Source: Flavivirga sp. 57AJ16
GTDB taxonomy: Bacteria; Bacteroidota; Bacteroidia; Flavobacteriales; Flavobacteriaceae
DNA length: 37,416 nucleotides
Assembly (NCBI RefSeq): GCF_028736925.1
Contig: NZ_JAQZAT010000027.1
Coordinates: 1-37,416, forward strand
Direction: 5' to 3'
Part shown: piece by piece, positions 33,247 to 37,416 of the stretch
How positions within the stretch are numbered: the stretch's first letter is position 1
Layout of the letters: each line of letters starts with the position of its first letter
Notes under the pieces: model-generated
Database searches by the model: none
Seen by the model: only the letters and a program-made list of their open reading frames with translations
What the model was told of the DNA's origin: nothing
Made by a program: the position numbers and the translations under genes

Positions 33247-34677
33247 ATGAAAAACTTTATAAATATAATTCATACAAATAGGTCGCAATATAATCGTTTT
33301 AAATATAGATTTAAAAATTTTAGAATATTCACCCTTCTCTGTTATATTATAACTTTAATTGGTTGTTCTGACTTTGTAGAGGTAGACCCACCTAAAAATA
33401 CATTGGTTTCAGAAACTGTTTTTAAAGAGGCATCTACCGTAAAATCTGCTTTAGCCAATGTTTATTTTAAAATGAGAGAAGAAGGTATGGTGTCTGGTAA
33501 TTTTGGGTTAGGCCTTTTAATGAGTTCCTATAGTGATGAACTAGATTATTATCAAAATAATTCTTATTTAAAAATATATAATCATACCTTAACAAGTTCT
33601 GATGAGACAGCATTAAGTTTGTGGACTCACGCATATAATATTATTTATTCGGTTAATGATATTATAAATGGAGTTAATAATTCAGGTGCTTTAACGGTTG
33701 CAGAGCAAGAAGAATTTAAAGGACAAGCATTATTTGTTAGAGGATTCATGCATAGTTTATTGGTTGAACTTTATGGAGATGTTCCTTACATAACGACGAC
33801 CAATTATTTAGAAAACAATGTTGTAGAGCGTATGCCTCAAAATTCGGTATATGAAAATATTATTTCAGATCTTAATAATGCAATCAACTTACTGGATGAT
33901 ACGGATACTAGTGGAGAGAATGTTATACCTAATAAATCAGCTGCAGAAGCTTTATTGGCCAGAGTTTATTTGTATACTGAAAACTGGGAAATGGCAGAAA
34001 CCATAGCTTCAGAAGTTATTAGTAAATACAATTTGGAGTTAGATATAACTAAAGTTTTTTTAAAAGAATCTCCAGAAACAATATGGCAATTTAAGCCAAA
34101 TAGTACTACTCATAATAATACATATGAAGCAATTTGGTTAATCATTCAGACCATTCCAGGGCAAAATTATGCATTAACAAATAATTTATTAGCAGCTTTT
34201 GAGTTAGGAGATTTAAGACGTTCTAACTGGGTAGGTAGTGCAACTAGTTCAGACGGGTTGACAACCTTGCAATATGCTTATAAGTATAGAGCATATGTAA
34301 CAGAAACTCAATCCTTGGAATACTCCATTGTTTTTCGTTTAGCTGAACAGTATTTAATAAGAGCTGAAGCAAGGGCACATCAAGGAAATATTTCCGGTGC
34401 CCAACAAGATTTAAATGCTATAAGGAATAGAGCAGGATTAGCTAATACAACTGCTACAACAGAAAACGATTTATTAGAGGCGATACTTCAAGAACGTCAT
34501 GTAGAGTTATTCACAGAGTATGGACACCGTTGGTTCGATTTAAAAAGAACAGGCAAAGCAAGTGAAGTGTTAAGCCCAATTAAAATTAATTGGAGGGATA
34601 CTGATATATTATTCCCTATTCCAGCAAATGAAATACAACTCAATTCAAACCTAAAGCCTCAAAATCCGGGTTACTAA
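33247..34677 (+). CDS. SusD/RagB-family outer-membrane lipoprotein, locus 2
   Basis: This 476-residue lipoprotein has lipobox LIGC with Cys40. The signal peptide has an unusually long basic N-region (MKNFINIIHTNRSQYNRFKY and more) with no internal methionine to shorten it. Domain landmarks are VKSALANVYFKMREEG, LFVRGFMHSLLVELYGDVPY, FRLAEQYLIRAEARAHQGN and the typical end HRWFDLKRTGKASEVLSPIK...NSNLKPQNPGY. It is the substrate-binding lid of the locus 2 SusC. A strong hairpin separates it from the metalloprotease gene. Confidence 0.92.
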   Translation: MKNFINIIHTNRSQYNRFKYRFKNFRIFTLLCYIITLIGCSDFVEVDPPKNTLVSETVFKEASTVKSALANVYFKMREEGMVSGNFGLGLLMSSYSDELDYYQNNSYLKIYNHTLTSSDETALSLWTHAYNIIYSVNDIINGVNNSGALTVAEQEEFKGQALFVRGFMHSLLVELYGDVPYITTTNYLENNVVERMPQNSVYENIISDLNNAINLLDDTDTSGENVIPNKSAAEALLARVYLYTENWEMAETIASEVISKYNLELDITKVFLKESPETIWQFKPNSTTHNNTYEAIWLIIQTIPGQNYALTNNLLAAFELGDLRRSNWVGSATSSDGLTTLQYAYKYRAYVTETQSLEYSIVFRLAEQYLIRAEARAHQGNISGAQQDLNAIRNRAGLANTTATTENDLLEAILQERHVELFTEYGHRWFDLKRTGKASEVLSPIKINWRDTDILFPIPANEIQLNSNLKPQNPGY

Positions 34678-34696
34678 TTAATCAATAAAAATACCA

Positions 34697-34735
34697 TGTT
34701 TGGCTTAATCCCAAGATTTTGGGATAGGCTAAACA
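34697..34735 (+). terminator. Strong intercistronic hairpin between susD and the metalloprotease gene
   Basis: TGTTTGGCTTAATCCCAA (34697-34714) pairs with TTGGGATAGGCTAAACA (34719-34735) around GATT, with two G-U pairs and one bulged A. No T-run follows, so it is more likely a processing, stabilising or partial-termination element than a full intrinsic terminator. Confidence 0.6.
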
Positions 34736-34759
34736 GGTAACTTAATTTAAGACTTTATC

Positions 34760-37072
34760 ATGAAGAATTTCATTTTAATCTGCTTTTCATTGGTATATAC
34801 TTTTGGTTATACTGTCAGTAATGAAAATATATCAGAAAATAATAGAGCAACAAAAAAGGTAGTTGAAAAAAGACCTTTTATTACATCAAAAATGTCGAAT
34901 GGGCACCTGTACCTTCAAATTCCAAAATCCATAATAAGTAAATCTATATTATTATCGAGAATAGATACTAAATTTCATCAGTATGAATCCAAACAAATTG
35001 TATTTATAAAATCTGCTGAAAATATAATTATCGAAGAACGTATGGCTTGGTCCGAGACGGGAATTTGGATCCCTTTGGATGTTGAGATTGGATTAGAAAA
35101 AAGAATTCTTGGAATACTTCCAATAGTGAAAAATGAGTATGATGAAGACATATTTAGTATTAATGCAACTAATTTTTTTATAAACAGTAAAGTGTCCTGG
35201 CGATGGGATTCAGGTAACGTAAACACAAGCTTATCCAGAATTGAAAGTATCAAAGATTTGGATCAGGAGCATATTATAAAAACTGTTATTAGTTCAGTAA
35301 GAAGAGATAATGAATATCTAGAGAACGTTTATTATAGCTTTTATAATTTGCAAGAACCAATGGAGCCAAGGGGTTTTGACTATCGTATGGGATTTTTTCA
35401 TGAAGACTATAATAATGATACTAAAATAAGTGGTGGAACCAAAAATTATATTGCGAGTATTAGTAGGTGGAAATTAAAAAAGAAATATCCAGATCAAAAA
35501 GTTAGTATACCTATTAAACCAATAACATTTATTATACCACCAAATATTCCTAAAAAATGGAGACCCTATGTGAAAGCTGGTATTGAAGAGTGGTTGCCGG
35601 CTTTTGAAGCAGCAGGATTTAAAAATGCGATAGTTGTTAGGGAGGTAGATAGCTTAAGTGATTGGGATAACTATAGTTTGAGTAATTCTATTATAAGATG
35701 GGGTAATGGTAGTGATAATACAAGAAAATATGATGTATCAGGAGGGGGTGGAACAGTATCCAGTGTTGTTGACATAAGGTCTGGTGAGATTATAAAATCA
35801 GATATTTTTATTTCTTCCTTTAATGAGGGTAGAGTAGAAAAATACTTTATTCGTTGTGCTCCATTAGATATAAGAGCTTTAAGTTATCCTTATCCAGAAA
35901 CCTTACAGGGTGAAACTCTTCAATACGTTGTAGCTCATGAAGCTGGACATAGTTTCGGTATTAAGGATGCTAGTTTTGGTGAATATACATATCCCGTTGA
36001 TAAAATGGGAGATACTGCTTGGTTAAAGCAAATGGGGTATACACCAACCGTTATGAATTATGCGCGCTATAACAATATCGCACAACCAAAGGATAGCGTT
36101 CCTCCATTATTATTAATGCCAAAAGTTGGTCCAACAGATTTATATATGATAAAATGGGGGTATACAGAATTTCCTCCCAATACATCATTGGAAGAAAAAG
36201 AAGTGGAATTGGAAAACATTATACGGTTACAAGACTCTATTCCTTGGTATCGATATAACCATAATCCCTATGAAGTTGTAGGCCCTTCTGCAACTAGTGA
36301 GATTTTAGAAACTAATGACCCTGTAAAAAGCACGCAATTAGCTTTGAAAAATATAGAACGTGTTATGAAAATACTACCACAGGTAAATAAAGAGCAACTG
36401 GACAATGCAAGGTTAGAACGTCTTTACGATAAAACGCTGGATTTATGGTACCAGCACATGAGACATGTTATATCCTTAATAGGAGGGTACGAGATATTCT
36501 ACAAGGCAATGGATCAACCAGGTAACATGTACACACCTATTCCATTAGAATCCCAAGAAGAAGCCCTTGGATTTATTGTTGAACATGCATTCGATCCTCC
36601 AAATTGGCTTGTAAATTCTGATTTCTTAACAGGCATTAAATACTCTGTTTACCCAGATGAGATCGTTTCTTTACAGGAAAGATTGCTGCAGGAATTGTTA
36701 CGCCCCCAAAGAATGAAAAGGTTTGAGTATATGCAAACTATTGATGGGTATGAAGAAATAGCAAACAAATATTTGTCAAAATTACAGTCAGGGTTGTTTA
36801 GAGAGTTGTATAATGAATCAAAAGTAAAACCCAGAAATCAAGAGATTCAACTCAAATACATTGATGAACTTACCTCAAGAATAGAACAAGAAAGTAATTT
36901 TTCTGAAGCTAGTAAAAAAGCTTGGTTGCATGATGCCTATACAAAAGGTTTAATGATGCAACAATTGATGTTTCTCAAAAACGATATCGAAAGAGAGATT
37001 AAAAAGAATAAAGACTCCAGTTCATTAGGGCATTGGAAGTTATGCCTAAATAAATTAAATGAAGTATTATAA
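34760..37072 (+). CDS. Exported zinc-dependent metalloprotease (DUF5117/DUF4953 type)
   Basis: This 770-residue protein has signal peptide MKNFILICFSLVYTFGYTVS. The N-terminal part (about 60-210; YLQIPKSIISKSILLSRIDT, FFINSKVSWRW) fits DUF5117. The catalytic core has HEAGHSFGIKD (His393, Glu394, His397, Asp403), an HExxHxxGxxD zinc site, with a Met-turn in TVMNYAR (Met432), so it is metzincin-like. The C-terminal half (DUF4953-type) is helical, with RNQEIQLKYIDELTSRIEQE. It follows susD by 82 bp, past the hairpin. It probably degrades proteins or large peptides for the locus 2 SusCD. Confidence 0.88.
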   Translation: MKNFILICFSLVYTFGYTVSNENISENNRATKKVVEKRPFITSKMSNGHLYLQIPKSIISKSILLSRIDTKFHQYESKQIVFIKSAENIIIEERMAWSETGIWIPLDVEIGLEKRILGILPIVKNEYDEDIFSINATNFFINSKVSWRWDSGNVNTSLSRIESIKDLDQEHIIKTVISSVRRDNEYLENVYYSFYNLQEPMEPRGFDYRMGFFHEDYNNDTKISGGTKNYIASISRWKLKKKYPDQKVSIPIKPITFIIPPNIPKKWRPYVKAGIEEWLPAFEAAGFKNAIVVREVDSLSDWDNYSLSNSIIRWGNGSDNTRKYDVSGGGGTVSSVVDIRSGEIIKSDIFISSFNEGRVEKYFIRCAPLDIRALSYPYPETLQGETLQYVVAHEAGHSFGIKDASFGEYTYPVDKMGDTAWLKQMGYTPTVMNYARYNNIAQPKDSVPPLLLMPKVGPTDLYMIKWGYTEFPPNTSLEEKEVELENIIRLQDSIPWYRYNHNPYEVVGPSATSEILETNDPVKSTQLALKNIERVMKILPQVNKEQLDNARLERLYDKTLDLWYQHMRHVISLIGGYEIFYKAMDQPGNMYTPIPLESQEEALGFIVEHAFDPPNWLVNSDFLTGIKYSVYPDEIVSLQERLLQELLRPQRMKRFEYMQTIDGYEEIANKYLSKLQSGLFRELYNESKVKPRNQEIQLKYIDELTSRIEQESNFSEASKKAWLHDAYTKGLMMQQLMFLKNDIEREIKKNKDSSSLGHWKLCLNKLNEVL

Positions 37073-37416
37073 TCAAGATAACCCTGCATAAAAATATATG
37101 TAAACTTTGTTTCATATTGTTTTTGAATTAGTCATTCTAAAGTAGAATTATTTTGAATTTATACCAGATGTTAATAGAATGTATGCTAAAAGGAAATAAT
37201 GATTTTTTTCATTATAGGAATTATAAAAATAAAGTATAGCCGTAGCTCAATGTCATTAAGTTAAGGAAATTTGTTCTTTATTTGTCACATTGAGCGCAGT
37301 CCTTTAGATTTGTATAATAGATTATATCTATAATGATGATGATGATTAAAGAGGGGGTGCAGGGGGAGACTCATAGCTAATAAAAATGTTAATAACTTTG
37401 AATTGATGAATAAATA
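37073..37416. other. Gene-free right end of the window
   Basis: No gene is visible. It contains the 57-bp repeat copy at 37245-37301 and an ATG-rich simple stretch (TAATGATGATGATGATT, 37331-37347). The next gene lies beyond the edge. Confidence 0.6.
37245..37301 (+). repeat. 57-bp exact copy of the left part of the MITE at 8375-8554
   Basis: Positions 37245-37301 are identical to 8382-8438, beginning with GCTCAATGTCATTAAGTTAA and ending with TTGAGCGCAGTC. The left terminal repeat is intact, but the right half and right terminal repeat are absent, so this is a truncated or solo-end copy. Confidence 0.85.

Noticed and set aside
18227-37072. Polysaccharide utilisation locus
   Set aside because: SusC/SusD pairs are present but no glycoside hydrolase, polysaccharide lyase, carbohydrate esterase or sulfatase is encoded; both loci end in peptidases.

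Overview
The window looks like a chromosomal piece of a low-GC, probably marine member of the Flavobacteriaceae (Bacteroidota). The signs are two SusC/SusD outer-membrane uptake loci, each with a FecI-type sigma factor and a FecR anti-sigma factor, Bacteroidota promoter boxes (TTTG and TAnnTTTG), genes that mostly lack Shine-Dalgarno sequences, and dispersed intergenic repeats built around TTCGACTGCGCTCAA.

Positions 345-7644 (minus strand) hold an eight-gene arsenosugar-type operon. In transcription order it encodes an AhpD-like peroxidase-like protein, the radical SAM enzyme ArsS, a secreted rhodanese, a CofC-like nucleotidyltransferase-fold protein, a purine nucleoside phosphorylase, the arsenite methyltransferase ArsM, a DUF547 protein and a family-2 glycosyltransferase. 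ArsM and ArsS are known to make dimethylated arsenic and join it to the 5'-deoxyadenosyl group. The phosphorylase, nucleotidyltransferase-like protein and glycosyltransferase could then form a sugar-1-phosphate, an activated arsenosugar and a glycoside; this last part is my inference. The operon contains heptanucleotide-phased repeats, a four-copy tandem duplication that includes extra arsS start regions, and an apparent in-frame repeat insertion in the glycosyltransferase.

Positions 7645-9014 carry no convincing gene but are packed with inverted-repeat elements. One has perfect 19-bp terminal inverted repeats and a perfect 10-bp target duplication. A 57-bp piece of the same element recurs at 37245-37301.

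Positions 9015-18232 are housekeeping: acyl-CoA dehydrogenase (minus), then on the plus strand anmK, an amino-acid dehydrogenase with an NhaD antiporter, an exbB-exbD-tonB operon, folC, tRNA-Val(UAC) and a GIY-YIG nuclease gene that begins at the tRNA terminator.

Positions 18227-37072 hold two paralogous loci in tandem. Each has a divergent ECF sigma gene, then fecR, susC with an STN domain, susD and a peptidase. The first ends in an S9 serine peptidase, the second in a metzincin-like zinc metalloprotease. No glycan-degrading enzyme is present, so protein or peptide is the likelier cargo. The ExbB-ExbD-TonB proteins encoded nearby could energise both SusC porins. The susC leaders of the two loci share conserved blocks, and the first fecR carries a second apparent in-frame repeat insertion.
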